NCBI GenBank assembly: GCA_950022655.1
Contig: OX465579.1
Span: 178,197,263 to 178,261,262 of the forward strand
Reading direction: 5' to 3'
Source: Alentia gelatinosa
Lineage: Eukaryota; Annelida; Polychaeta; Phyllodocida; Polynoidae
Length of the DNA: 64,000 bases
In this document: positions 44,546 to 56,190 of the stretch, piece by piece
Numbering within the stretch: position 1 is the first letter of the stretch
How the letters are laid out: every line of letters begins with the position of its first letter
Translations under genes and position numbers: made by a program
Notes under the pieces: model-generated
Seen by the model: the letters and a program-made list of their open reading frames with translations, nothing else
Databases searched by the model: none
Told to the model about the DNA's origin: nothing

Positions 44546-44745
44546 GCGCTCTTTATCTATATATCTACACTTTCTCTACAGGGTACATACCTATTGTGCT
44601 ATGGAGGAGGCTTTCTTGCCTCCCAACGTCATGGAAAAACCAAGTGGTGGGATCAATTTCAAATGGATCTTATAAAAGATATTGTTTTGTGGGATGCCAT
44701 TGAGGAATTTCAGCGTCATCTCAATATCATCTATAGATTATAATA
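44546..44745 (+). other. Possible terminal exon after a giant pyrimidine tract
   Basis: The sequence TTTCTCTACAG at 44570-44580 ends a pyrimidine tract of almost 1 kb and forms a textbook 3' splice acceptor. After it, one frame stays open for 54 codons (GTYLLCYGGGFLASQRHGKT and onward) to a TAA at about 44740. No protein family is recognised. All three frames are open for some distance, so coding is unproven. Confidence 0.2.
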
Positions 44746-45434
44746 ACTGATTACAGTGGTTGCCCCCCGACTACATTGGCGCTATCTTACAATTTCCTGG
44801 CAGATGATGACTGAACTAGCAATAACTCTGTGCCCTATACACACTCTCTCTCTACACTCTCTACACACTGTCTACATTAGTGCCTCGTGAGAATTACTAC
44901 TCGCACGGGCCTAGGTGTATAAGTTCAAATTGACTTTAGTTAAGGGCCATTTCTAATCTAAGAAGTAATAGCAGTGGCTTTGGTGTGGCCACTATTTGTG
45001 TAAGTGAACTCATTGGAAGGCTTTTTAGTGCAATTCTCTATATTTCTTTGAAGTTAAATATATATTTTGAATACACTTTGAAGATGTGAGGGGTGTACCA
45101 CAATCAGATATGACAGTTATGATCAGACTTTTTATAGAGAATTCTAAGTCATTATTGCTTTCAGTGATTTTATTATTATGAAACCTCTTACAAAGCATTG
45201 CCAGGTTCGGCAATCACAGATCTGCCATCTGGTCCATCTGGAGGTACAGACTTGATGCTCAAGTAAAAGTACAGAAAGGCCAAGCAGGTTTGCTCTTATA
45301 GCAAGCACAACATAAGTCAATCACAATCAGTTACCATGACTATAAATACTCTTAACGTCGACTTGAAGTGCACATCTCAGGAAAAGACAGACACAAAGAT
45401 TTTAAAGCTTCCAGCATCCAAAGGATACTGTAAA
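44746..45434. other. Unique AT-rich sequence
   Basis: No gene or array recognised. Confidence 0.5.
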
Positions 45435-45700
45435 AAGGTGCTCAAGGTGTTCAGAATCATAGGTCACCGTCCTTGTTTTTGAAAGAATTGAAGGAGAATT
45501 TCAGTACATTAGCAATATAAATCAAATGAAAATTGGCCTAATTTACCTATAGGGTTAGGTCTAAATCGATAATATGTTATACTTCACTCATTTAGTATTA
45601 GAATGTGTCAGAGGGATAGGTTTGAATTAATGATTGTTAGTATTTGAAAATCACCAGGTGGCGCCACTGTGTATTGTAGGATTGCCTTTAACATTAGCAT
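45435..45700 (-). mobile_element. Dispersed repeat family T, copy 1
   Basis: Its right end (TTTGAAAATCACCAGGTGGC and TGTAGGATTGCC) is the reverse complement of the start of copy 2 at 47.7 kb. It carries the CTCF-like TCACCAGGTGGCGC at 45651-45664. Confidence 0.65.
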
Positions 45701-45746
45701 ATCGTGGGACTTGGCCTTGGCACAAAGGTCTAACGGTGTCTGCATC

Positions 45747-45990
45747 CAGGAACAAATGATATTTTCATTTTTAATAAATGAGCATGGACAGGTTTGGGTT
45801 ATATTCTGTCTATGGGTCACTTACACCCAGACAACTTGCCATTTCTATAACTGCCTTTCTAGGCTTCAAATATATCAAGCATCCATGGGTCAGCGAGGAA
45901 TTTCAGTCTGCCGTGATTGGTCATGGTCAGCTGGGCCCTCCTCTAAGACACTGAGGCACTAGGCCTCTGCTCCTTTTTGTGATATCTGCC
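45747..45990 (+). mobile_element. Dispersed repeat family S, copy 3
   Basis: GGTTTGGGTTATATTCTGTC, CAACTTGCCATTTCTATAAC, GGTCATGGTCAGCTGGGC and AAGACACTGAGGCACT match copies 1 and 2. Confidence 0.75.
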
Positions 45991-46332
45991 ATATGTCACA
46001 GCACTGTCATGGTAGGCAGAACATGGAGAGGAAAGACCTGGTTGGAAATGATGTAATATTTCTATATTGTAATTTCTGAGAATACTTTTGCTATTATTTA
46101 CAAAAGCAAATGCCTACTCAAACTAATTACATATGCAGCTCGAGGCAATCTATAAGATTTATCAGGGAAACACTATTTGAATCCGGATCCCACCACAGTC
46201 CCTAACATGCCTTCCTGGCCTACAGCTGAGTTCCCCACCCGTTCGATAGGAACATACCTGTACACACTGCGCAGCTCTGACTGTGCACACCCGTTGTAAG
46301 AGCGAGGCAGTGTGCTGCCATGTTGGGATTTG
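45991..46332. other. Unique sequence
   Basis: No gene recognised. Confidence 0.4.
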
Positions 46333-46663
46333 TAATGCCCCAGTCACACTGGCGTAAAAAGCGGCGTTTTTCCGTGTACGCACGTCTACGTTCTTTTACG
46401 CATTTTGGAATCTCAAAATACGCCGCCAAATGCCGCAATACGCGGAGATGCGTAGAGGAAAGTCGGAATGCGCCGAAAAACGCCACAATGCGTACAGAAG
46501 CGTAGCTAAGCGTTGATGAACGTTGATGAACGTTGAGAAGCGTACTAAAACGTTAAAAAAAAGCAAACAAATACGTTCCAAATCCGTAGCTAATACGTGG
46601 TCTCCAACAATTCAAATACGTAGAAGAAACGCCGAATTTTACCCCAGTGTAACTGGGGCATTA
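46333..46663. mobile_element. 331-bp TIR element, TAATGCCCCAGT ends
   Basis: The left end TAATGCCCCAGTCACACTGG, followed by CGTAAAA, is inverted at 46637-46663 with two mismatches over 27 bases. The interior is dense in ACG/CGT triplets (CGTTGATGAACGTTGATGAA). A TAA/TTA at the edges suggests a 3-bp target, as in Harbinger/ISL2EU elements; assignment is tentative. Confidence 0.85.
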
Positions 46664-46875
46664 GGAAATGATGACAGCTCATCAATTGTCCACTGAATAC
46701 TGCAGTTAACTGCACAATGAAGATAAAGATAAGCGTTGCTGTTATGACTGTGTCTAGCACACTCTGTTGCACTGTGACTTCAGACCAACAAACGTCTGGT
46801 GGCCAGTATCACAGCCAATAGCAGCCCTGAAGTCCTCCGCTGAAGTCCCCCTCTGAAGTCCCTCTACTTGTAACA

Positions 46876-47145
46876 TGACATTATCCTACCCCTAATAAAA
46901 AACGCCATAGGCTTAACATGGGATTTGTTTATGTCACGGGTGTGACATAAAGTGTTGTTTATGCCACTACTTTCTGATACTGAAAAAATATGGAAACGGG
47001 GTAGGATAAAATCTAGACGCCACTCGTTTGAGTCTGAGCTTACTTATGCCACTCATTTTGTTGGCTCCATAATTTCACGAGTCGAAGACGAGTGAAATTA
47101 TGCGTGGCATAAATAAACTCAGACTCAAACTCGTGACGTCTCTTG
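46876..47145 (+). mobile_element. Foldback/TIR element, family R copy 2
   Basis: Starts TTATCCTACCCCTAATAAAA, reaches GGGGTAGGATAAAATC at about 46997, then a palindrome: GACGCCACTCGTTTGAGTCT pairs with AGACTCAAACTCGTGACGTC, with GAGTCGAAGACGAG at the centre. Confidence 0.8.
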
Positions 47146-47699
47146 ATATTATCATAATGCGACCATTTTGATTCCCCCTGCAAATTACAGCAGCGATTTT
47201 TTTAAATTTAGAATTTATTTGACAAATTCTAGGCTAGCCCAGTTCTTCCATTTGACAGTATGCTTTCTGTACATGCTCAGCGCGGCTTCTAGCGCTTTCA
47301 CCACCACCAAAACAGAATAAAATAACCAACAAAAATAACCACAAAAATAAAATATAAATAAATAATAAAAAATAACCGCAACAAAAAAAAAACAACAAAA
47401 AAATCAACAACCAAATTGTAGGTCTAGGTACATGCTTTCATCAATCTATAAAGACAGCCACCGTATTAGACTCTTGGACATCCTTTTCAAGCGTATCCCA
47501 GATAAAAGTCATCGCTGTAAAAACCAGGAATGTCCATAGTATAAGTTATATGAGGAGGGACTACTTCTTACTTCAGTTCAAAGGGACTATTTTCCCATAA
47601 TCAATGGCTCTGAGGCTATGATCACTGGGTTCCAAATCCGTAACAAATGGTTACGGATTCTCACAACTTATAAAGCAAGAGTAGTGGTTCACAACTTAA
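47146..47699. other. Unique AT-rich sequence
   Basis: A-rich AACAAAAATAACCACAAAAA-type stretch at 47325-47415, possibly an old poly(A)-derived tail. No gene. Confidence 0.4.
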
Positions 47700-48240
47700 A
47701 GGCATATCCTACAATTTACGGCGCCGCCACCTGGTGATTTCTAAATATTCACATTTATAGATTGAAATGGATGATTTGAGGCGTATTCCAAACTGCAAAG
47801 AGCAAAATCTAAGTTTTGTCTAGTTTGACCTCACACAATAGGGAAAAAGACCCACTTTCCTTTGTTCGATTTGTGTATGAAAATGTACTGAAAAATATGG
47901 TTTTCTTGAATTCTCTCAAAAGCAAGGTCAGTGACCTATAGTTTATAAAGATTAAATGTGTAGTATGATACATTTATTACATCATGTGAAATTTTGAAGA
48001 AAATGACATGGGCTTAACTATGCGAAAAACAACTTCATAGAATTTCTATATATTCTATTATAAAATAACCATAAGATTGAACTTAAAATAATAATATAAA
48101 AAAAAAGCCTGGTGACCCCTTATTTTTAAGTTAGATATGCATTCCACAACACTTGAAGATCATCATATTACATTTTCAGAGAACTGACATGGGTTTTAAT
48201 TTTTGAGCCAAATTGTCCGATACACTGTAAAAAGCAAAGG
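47700..48240 (+). mobile_element. Dispersed repeat family T, copy 2 (longest)
   Basis: CATATCCTACAATTTACGGC and GCCACCTGGTGATTTC at its left end are shared with copy 1 (inverted); AACTTCATAGAATTTCTATA is shared with copy 3 at 56.6 kb. A CTCF-like site lies at 47724-47737 (minus). Confidence 0.65.
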
Positions 48241-48379
48241 GTGGTTTACCGTAGGCCAAATACATTTTCAATCATATAATCTATCAATTACATTGATAGA
48301 TTATAAGATGCTAATGTATTTAGTTTGTTGAGTCTTATGTGAAAGGTAGGCTTCGTCCTTACAGCTATCCCAGTAAGAT

Positions 48380-48755
48380 TCCACTTTCTCCTGTCCCTAA
48401 TAAAAAACCGCCATAGACTTAACATAGGTAAATTTTATGTGGCAGGCCGTGACATAAAGTGTTTTTTTATGCCACTAGAGTAATAATAATATTGACCAAT
48501 CAGAGAGCAGGATGTCAGCTACTATGAAAAAAGTTCTGTTGGTCGTTGACTCAATATTTATCTTTTAGTAATACAAAAACATAGACAGGGTAGGATAAAT
48601 ACGAAACCGAACTCGAGTGAGACTTGTCAACGTTTATAGCACTCTGGTCAGGTCTGCTCCTCACTATACTCGGCTACGCCTCGTGTAGTAATACACGACC
48701 TGTCCATCGTGGCATAAACATTGTCAAGCCTAACTCTCGTTCGGTTTCTACTAAT
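48380..48755 (+). mobile_element. Foldback/TIR element, family R copy 3
   Basis: CCCTAATAAAAAACCGCCAT near the left end, GGGTAGGATAAATACGAAAC at about 48586, then GAAACCGAACTCGAGTGAGA pairing with CTAACTCTCGTTCGGTTTC. Confidence 0.8.
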
Positions 48756-49029
48756 TCTCCCTCTAAAACGTTACTCCCTGGATCTGCTTAGATTGGTTCC
48801 CTGCCCCATAAACAATGGGACAGGTAATGCCCAGCAAGAGCAACATATGATCGACCTTGAATTCTCTCTGATACCCCGCTAATTTGCAATGGCAAGGACA
48901 ACCTCTCTCCCTCATGAGGTTCCCCAACAACTTACTAGTACTTGTTTATAAGTATGATACAAAATGAAGTAATATTAACCTTTCAAAAGATAAAAGATAA
49001 CTTATTAGAATGAAACAAATTTCGCTATG
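48756..49029. other. Unique AT-rich sequence
   Basis: No gene recognised. Confidence 0.4.
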
Positions 49030-49125
49030 CCCTCTAGCGTTTAAACCAGCGTAAACATGGTGGCTATTACCCATGATGCACCAGGAAAATGGCGGATATT
49101 ACCCATAATGCACAAAAAAATTGCG
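49030..49125 (+). promoter_or_regulatory. Duplicated ATGGCGG...TACCCATAATGCAC motif
   Basis: Two imperfect copies, ACATGGTGGCTATTACCCAT and AAAATGGCGGATATTACCCA, are each followed by ATGCAC; a third partial copy follows. AAAATGGCGG (49086-49095) fits YY1. Confidence 0.3.
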
Positions 49126-49377
49126 GGCGTTACCTGTCCTTATATGTGAGTGAACACATAGACCAGGCTTCCAGGCTAGGATTTGCTGACCTTTGCTTCA
49201 TTGAAACTCGCGGTGAAATGAGTCGCTCTCACGGTAGGAGGAAGGGGAGGGGGCGAGGCGTGGATTGATGGCGGTGTGTGGGCCGTGTTAGGCGGTGTGT
49301 GGGCCGGGCTGTCAGGTGTGGGGCCAGCCCGCCCCGGAGTTAAATGGGGTACGGCCTGGAGTGGACACCCCCCGGGC
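49126..49377. other. Unique sequence
   Basis: No gene recognised. Confidence 0.4.
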
Positions 49378-49790
49378 CGCCCGCCGCCGCCCTCCCCCCG
49401 CCGTATACCGCCCGCCGCCGCCCTCCCCCCGCCGTATACCACCCGCCGCCGTACACCGCCCGCCGTATACCGCCTGCCGCCGCCCGCCGCCGTATACCAC
49501 CCGCCGCCGTATACCGCCCGCCGCCGTATACCGCCCGCCGCCGCCCGCCGCCGCCCGCCGTAAACCGCCCGCCGCCCGCCGCCCGCCGCCCGTCGCCCGC
49601 CACCCGCTGCCCTCCTCCCTCCTCCCGCCGCCCGCCGCCCGCCGCCCGCCGATCGCCGCCCGCCCGCCGCCCGCCGCCCGCCGCCCGCCGCCCGCCGCCC
49701 GCTGCCCGCCGCCCGCCGCCCGCCGCCCGCTGCCCGCCGCCCGCCGCCCGCCGCCCGCCGCCCGCCGCCCGCCGCCTGCCCTACGCCCGC
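49378..49790. repeat. Heptamer array (CCCGCCG)n with CCGTATACCGCCCG variant
   Basis: The first half mixes CCGTATACCACCCG/CCGTATACCGCCCG units with CCGCCGC; the second half is nearly pure CCCGCCG. The GTATAC-containing 14-mer parallels the GTACAC 14-mer at 1.8 kb. Confidence 0.95.
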
Positions 49791-50084
49791 CCTACGCCCG
49801 CCCGTCACCGTCCAGCTTGTCCGTCTGTCCACATTCAGCGCGACCCATCCCTAATTCTTTGCGGCCATCTTGGCAACACGGAGCCGGACAAAGCGCGGCG
49901 CGTGTTTTTAATCACGGGCTGGGCACGTGTTTGAGGGTGAGGGGGGGGGGGGTGAGGTGAGGGGTGAGGGGGGTGAGGTGAATAGCGGGGGAGGTGAGGG
50001 ATGGCGGAGGATGTCACGAGGTGTGGGGAGGATGTCGGGAGGTGTGCGGAGGACTGATCGATGCTGGTCCACACGCTGCCTTCC
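49791..50084. other. Spacer, G-rich at 49937-50040
   Basis: No gene recognised. Confidence 0.4.
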
Positions 50085-53000
50085 AGCACGACCTCCTTCT
50101 CTGCCACCCACCTCACACCTTCACCTACAGCGACCTTCTTCTCTGCCACCCACCTCACACCTTCACCCGCACGACCTCCTTCTCTGCCACCACCTCACAC
50201 CTTCACCCGCACGACCTCCTTCTCTGCCACCACCTCACACCTTCACCTACAGCGACCTTCTTCTCTGCCACCCACCTCACACCTTCACCTACAGCGACCT
50301 TCTTCTCTGCCACCCACCTCACACCTTCACCTACAGCGACCTTCTTCTCTGCCACCCACCTCACACCTTCACCTACAGCGACCTTCTTCTCTGCCACCCA
50401 CCTCACACCTTCACCCGCACGACCTCCTTCTCTGCCACCACCTCACACCTTCACCTACAGCGACCTTCTTCTCTGCCACCCACCTCACACCTTCACCCGC
50501 ACGACCTCCTTCTCTGCCACCACCTCACACCTTCACCCGCACGACCTCCTTCTCTGCCACCACCTCACACCTTCACCGCCCGACCTCCTTCTCTGCCACC
50601 CACCTCACACCTTCACCGCCCGACCTCCTTCTCTGCCACCACCTCACACCTTCACCGCCCGACCTCCTTCTCTGCCACCACCTCACACCTTCACCGCCCG
50701 ACCTCCTTCTCTGCCACCCACCTCACACCTTCACCTACAGCGACCTCCTTCTCTGCCACCACCTCACACCTTCACCTACAGCGACCTCCTTCTCTGCCAC
50801 CACCTCACACCTTCACCTACAGCGACCTCCTTCTCTGCCACCACCTCACACCTTCACCGCCCGACCTCCTTCTCTGCCACCACCTCACACCTTCACCCGC
50901 ACGACCTCCTTCTCTGCCACCACCTCACACCTTCACCTACAGCGACCTCCTTCTCTGCCACCACCTCACACCTTCACCGCCCGACCTCCTTCTCTGCCAC
51001 CACCTCACACCTTCACCTACAGCGACCTCCTTCTCTGCCACCACCTCACACCTTCACCTACAGCGACCTCCTTCTCTGCCACCACCTCACATCCCACACC
51101 TTCACCTGCCCGACCTCCTTCTTTGCCACCCACCTCACACCTTCACCCGCCCGACCTCCTTCTCTGCCACCACCTCACACCTTCACCCGCCCGACCTCCT
51201 TCTCTGCCACCACCTCACACCTTCACCGCCCGACCTTCTTCTCTGCCACCCACCTCACACCTTCACCGCCCGACCTCCTTCTCTGCCACCACCTCACACC
51301 TTCACCTACAGCGACCTCCTTCTCTGCCACCACCTCACACCTTCACCGCCCGACCTCCTTCTCTGCCACCACCTCACATCCCACACCTTCACCTGCCCGA
51401 CCTCCTTCTTTGCCACCCACCTCACACCTTCACCCGCCCGACCTCCTTCTCTGCCACCACCTCACACCTTCACCGCCCGACCTCCTTCTCTGCCACCCAC
51501 CTCACACCTTCACCTACAGCGACCTTCTTCTCTGCCACCCACCTCACACCTTCACCGCCCGACCTCCTTCTCTGCCACCCACCTCACACCTTCACCTACA
51601 GCGACCTTCTTCTCTGCCACCCACCTCACACCTTCACCCGCACGACCTCCTTCTCTGCCACCACCTCACACCTTCACCTACAGCGACCTTCTTCTCTGCC
51701 ACCCACCTCACACCTTCACCCGCACGACCTCCTTCTCTGCCACCACCTCACACCTTCACCCGCACGACCTCCTTCTCTGCCACCACCTCACACCTTCACC
51801 GCCCGACCTCCTTCTCTGCCACCCACCTCACACCTTCACCGCCCGACCTCCTTCTCTGCCACCACCTCACACCTTCACCGCCCGACCTCCTTCTCTGCCA
51901 CCACCTCACACCTTCACCGCCCGACCTCCTTCTCTGCCACCCACCTCACACCTTCACCTACAGCGACCTCCTTCTCTGCCACCACCTCACACCTTCACCT
52001 ACAGCGACCTCCTTCTCTGCCACCACCTCACACCTTCACCTACAGCGACCTCCTTCTCTGCCACCACCTCACACCTTCACCGCCCGACCTCCTTCTCTGC
52101 CACCACCTCACACCTTCACCCGCACGACCTCCTTCTCTGCCACCACCTCACACCTTCACCTACAGCGACCTCCTTCTCTGCCACCACCTCACACCTTCAC
52201 CGCCCGACCTCCTTCTCTGCCACCACCTCACACCTTCACCTACAGCGACCTCCTTCTCTGCCACCACCTCACACCTTCACCTACAGCGACCTCCTTCTCT
52301 GCCACCACCTCACATCCCACACCTTCACCTGCCCGACCTCCTTCTTTGCCACCCACCTCACACCTTCACCCGCCCGACCTCCTTCTCTGCCACCACCTCA
52401 CACCTTCACCCGCCCGACCTCCTTCTCTGCCACCACCTCACACCTTCACCGCCCGACCTTCTTCTCTGCCACCCACCTCACACCTTCACCGCCCGACCTC
52501 CTTCTCTGCCACCACCTCACACCTTCACCTACAGCGACCTCCTTCTCTGCCACCACCTCACACCTTCACCGCCCGACCTCCTTCTCTGCCACCACCTCAC
52601 ATCCCACACCTTCACCTGCCCGACCTCCTTCTTTGCCACCCACCTCACACCTTCACCCGCCCGACCTCCTTCTCTGCCACCACCTCACACCTTCACCGCC
52701 CGACCTCCTTCTCTGCCACCACCTCACACCTTCACCGCCCGACCTCCTTCTCTGCCACCACCTCACATCCCACACCTTCACCTGCCCGACCTCCTTCTTT
52801 GCCACCCACCTCACACCTTCACCCGCCCGACCTCCTTCTCTGCCACCACCTCACACCTTCACCGCCCGACCTTCTTCTCTGCCACCCACCTCACACCTTC
52901 ACCGCCCGACCTCCTTCTCTGCCACCACCTCACATCCCACACCTTCACCTGCCCGACCTCCTTCTTTGCCACCCACCTCACACCTTCACTTGCCCGACCT

Positions 53001-53440
53001 CCTTCTCTGCCACCACCTCACACCTTCACCGCCCGACCTTCTTCTCTGCCACCCACCTCACACCTTCACCGCCCGACCTCCTTCTCTGCCACCACCTCAC
53101 ACCTTCACCTACAGCGACCTCCTTCTCTGCCACCACCTCACACCTTCACCGCCCGACCTCCTTCTCTGCCACCCACCACCCACCTCACACCTTCACTGCC
53201 CGACCTCCTTCTCTGCCACCACCTCACACCTTCACCGCCCGACCTCCTTCTCTGCCACCACCTCACACCTTCACCGCCCGACCTCCTTCTCTGCCACCAC
53301 CTCACACCTTCACCGCCCGACCTCCTTCTCTGCCACCACCTCACACCTTCACCGCCCGACCTCCTTCTCTGCCACCACCTCACACCTTCACCGCCCGACC
53401 TCCTTCTCTGCCACCCACCTCACACCTTCACCTGCAACAA
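50085..53440. repeat. 3.4-kb array of 39-42 bp units
   Basis: About 83 units of CTCCTTCTCTGCCACCACCT then CACACCTTCACC plus a variable end (GCCCGAC, CGCACGAC, TACAGCGAC, TGCCCGAC). No stop codon occurs in any plus frame, which produces three overlapping frames of about 1385-1452 codons. A block of about 1.15 kb is duplicated at an offset of 1223 bases. Confidence 0.97.
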
Positions 53441-53639
53441 CCTCCATTTGCCACCCGAATCACATCCCACACCTTCACCACCCGACCTCCTTCTTCTACG
53501 CCACCACCTCACACCTTCACCTGCAGCGACCTCCTTCTTCTCTGCCACCCACCTCACATCCCACACCTTCACCCCCCCAACCTCCTTCGCTGCTACCCAC
53601 CACCCACCTCAAACCTTCCCCGCCAGACCTCCTTCTTCT
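53441..53639. repeat. Transitional units between two arrays
   Basis: Diverged units still carrying CACCTCACACCTTCACC. Confidence 0.8.
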
Positions 53640-54215
53640 ACACTACCCACCTCACACCTTCACCTGCCCGCCCTCCCTCCACTTTGCCGCCCTCCACCCT
53701 CCACCTCACACCTTACCCTCTTGCCCTCCCTCCACTTTGCCGCCCTCCACCCTCCACCTCACACCTTCACCCTCTCGCCCTCCCTCCACTTTGCTGCCCT
53801 CCACCACCCAACTCACACCTTCACCTGCCCTCCCTCCACTTTGCCGCCCTCCACCCTCCACCTCACACCTTCACCCTCTCGCCCTCCCTCCACTTTGCCG
53901 CCCTCCACCCTCCACCTCACACCTTCACCCTCTCGCCCTCCCTCCACTTTGCCGCCCTCCACCACCCACCTCACACCTTCACCCTCTCGCCCTCCCTCCA
54001 CTTTGCCGCCCTCCACCCTCCACCTCACACCTTCACCCTCTCGCCCTCCCTCCACTTTGCCGCCCTCCACCACCCACCTCACACCTTCACCCTCTCGCCC
54101 TCCCTCCACTTTGCCGCCCTCCACCCTCCACCTCACACCTTCACCCTCTCGCCCTCCATCCACTTTGCCGCCCTCCACCACCCAACCTCACACCTTCACC
54201 TGCCCGCCCTCCATC
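53640..54215. repeat. 54-bp minisatellite, about 10 units
   Basis: Units with TCGCCCTCCCTCCACTTTGC and CACCTCACACCTTCACCC. The second part is shared with the 39-42 bp array, so this one likely arose from it. Confidence 0.95.
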
Positions 54216-54439
54216 TGATTCACGAATCAGTCGTCGTGGGGGAAGAAATAATTTGGTCAACTGTTTTATCATCTCATTATCATAAATCATATTCGTCTTC
54301 GGTAGTGGTTCATGTAGTTCTCTTTTTTTAGTATTCTTATCATCTTTGTTATTATATAATAGACCAAGGACAACGAAATAAATCTTGTTCCTACTTGACG
54401 ACACTTAACATTTTCACGTACATAGGATTTGTCACTGCA
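54216..54439. other. Unique AT-rich spacer
   Basis: No gene recognised. Confidence 0.4.
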
Positions 54440-55285
54440 GATCTATGGACGGCCCTCTGTGGGTGAGTGTATCTATGGACGGTCCTGTGTAAATGAGCTC
54501 CTCTATGGATGGCCCGCTGTGACTGAGCCCCTCTATGGATGGCCCGCTGTGACTGAGCCCCTCTATGGATGGCCCACTGTGACTGAGCCCCTCTATGGAT
54601 GGCCCACTGTGACTGAGCCCCTCTATGGATGGCCCGCTGTGACTAAGCCCCTCTATGGATGGCCTGCTGTGACTGAGCCCCTCTATGGATGGCCCACTGT
54701 GACTGAGCCCCTCTATGGATGGCCCGCTGTGACTGAGCCCCTCTATGGATGGCCCGCTGTGACTGAGCCCTTCTATGGACGGCCCGTTGTGATTGAGCCC
54801 CTATATGGATGGCCTGCTGTGAGTGAGCCCCTCTATGGTCGGCCCGTTGTGATTGAGCCCCTCTATGGACAGCCTGCTGTGACTGAGCCCCTCTGTTGAT
54901 GGCCCGCTGTGACTGAGCCCCTCTATGGACGGCCCGCTGTGAGTGAGCCCCTCTATGGAAGGCCTGCTGTCACTGAGCCCCTCTATGGACGGCCCGCTGT
55001 GTGTGAGCCCCTCTATAGAAGGCCCGCTGTGAGTGAGCCCCTCTATGGACGGCCTGCTGTGAGTGAGCCCCTCTATGGATGGCCTGCTGTGACTGAGCCC
55101 CTCTATGGCTGTCCTGCTGTGACTGAGCCCCTCTATAGATGGCCCGGTGTGAATGAGCCCCTCTATCAACGGCCCACTGTGACTGGGCCCTCTATGGAAG
55201 GCCTGCTGTGACTGAGCCCCTCTATGGACGGCCCGCTGTGACTGAGCCCCTCTATGGACGGCCCGCTGTGACTGAGCCCCTCTTG
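54440..55285. repeat. 30-bp minisatellite, about 28 units
   Basis: Units GGATGGCCCGCTGTGACTGA then GCCCCTCTAT. The 30-bp period gives an open 10-residue repeat (LYGWPAVTEP), an artefact of the period. Confidence 0.95.
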
Positions 55286-55602
55286 TGAGCTGCTCCTCCA
55301 GCCCGCCCCGGTCTCCCGGTCTCCTGTGTGAGTCACGCCCTGGAGGCGGTCCTCAGACCGCGCCCAGGTCGCCGTGCGGGGTGTGTGTGTGTGCGGGGGG
55401 GGGGGCTGCCTAGACACTCCTCCTGTCACCTGACTCAACCACCTCCCTCCGCGCCAGCCTGCTACAACCACGCCTGGAGAAGACACTCCACTCTCCTTCC
55501 AGATATACGAAGGCTCTGGTGGAATCTCTGCGTCAGGCTTGCTTTCAGGGACAAACATTGCCACCTTTATATCTATCAATTTTGGGAGATTTTGAGGACT
55601 AA

Positions 55603-55606
<4 letters not shown>
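55286..55606. other. Unique sequence
   Basis: GC-rich then AT-rich, with a GT/G run at 55381-55407. No gene recognised. Confidence 0.4.

Positions 55607-55648
<42 letters not shown>
55607..55648. repeat. (TA)21 microsatellite
   Basis: Pure TA run ten bases left of a pogo-like TIR. Confidence 0.97.
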
Positions 55649-55649
<1 letters not shown>

Positions 55650-55657
55650 CATTTCTA

Positions 55658-55820
55658 CAGTAAAACCCCGCTTCTGGGACACTCCGCTTAAGCGAACACC
55701 TCGCTTAAGGGACAATTTTCTCGGAACGGAAATTTTCTATTAAGAATCAACCCCGCTTGAGGCGTCATTCTGCCTAAGGGGACATCCCGCTCATGGGGAC
55801 AGTTATTTCGGTACATAAAC
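55658..55820 (+). mobile_element. Left half of a pogo-like element
   Basis: CAGTAAAACCCCGCTTCTGG then CGCTTAAGCGAACACC and TCTCGGAACGGAAATTTTC match the left end of the MITE at 26754. TA precedes the end. No matching right terminus is visible, so it is truncated or strongly diverged. Confidence 0.7.
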
Positions 55821-56024
55821 GACAGATACAGAGCTTTACATTACACATTATGCATACCCTTCTTCCTGTCGTTTCTGACGCCAAATTACCCCCATTTTAA
55901 ACATTTTTGATTGACTCAAGAATTATTTGTCAGAATCAAAATTGCGATATACTTTTTGTGACCTTTAGACGCTTTTTGACCGATAGGTGAATTCAGTCAC
56001 ACAATATACTGTGTATATACCTGG
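55821..56024. other. Unique AT-rich sequence
   Basis: No gene recognised; may be the decayed interior of the pogo-like element. Confidence 0.4.
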
Positions 56025-56190
56025 GTGGGGCTAGTATGGGGGCCGGGGTGTGGGCGGGATGGGTCTGGGGTGGGGCTGGGGTGGTGCTAAGGTGGGTGCA
56101 GCCGGGGTGTGGGCCGGATGGGGCTGGGGCTGGACTTATGTGGGGCCGGGGTGGGGCCGGGGTGGGGCCGGGGTGGGGCCGGGGTGGAGC
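56025..56190. repeat. 11-bp array GTGGGGCCGGG with diverged flank
   Basis: Four pure units at 56147-56190, preceded by diverged GGGGCTGGGGTGG units. Confidence 0.85.

Noticed and set aside
43208..44743. 511-codon Ser/Leu/Cys-rich frame
   Set aside because: Translation of the CTCTCTGT pyrimidine tract. Only the last segment after the AG was kept as a tentative feature.
49927..54331. Three overlapping open frames of about 1385-1452 codons on the plus strand
   Set aside because: All three frames are open because the 39-42 bp and 54 bp units contain no stop codon. The translations are the same repeat read in rotating frames, with no domain.
54429..55211. 10-residue repeat frames LYGWPAVTEP
   Set aside because: A 30-bp period artefact; the minus strand gives an equally regular repeat.
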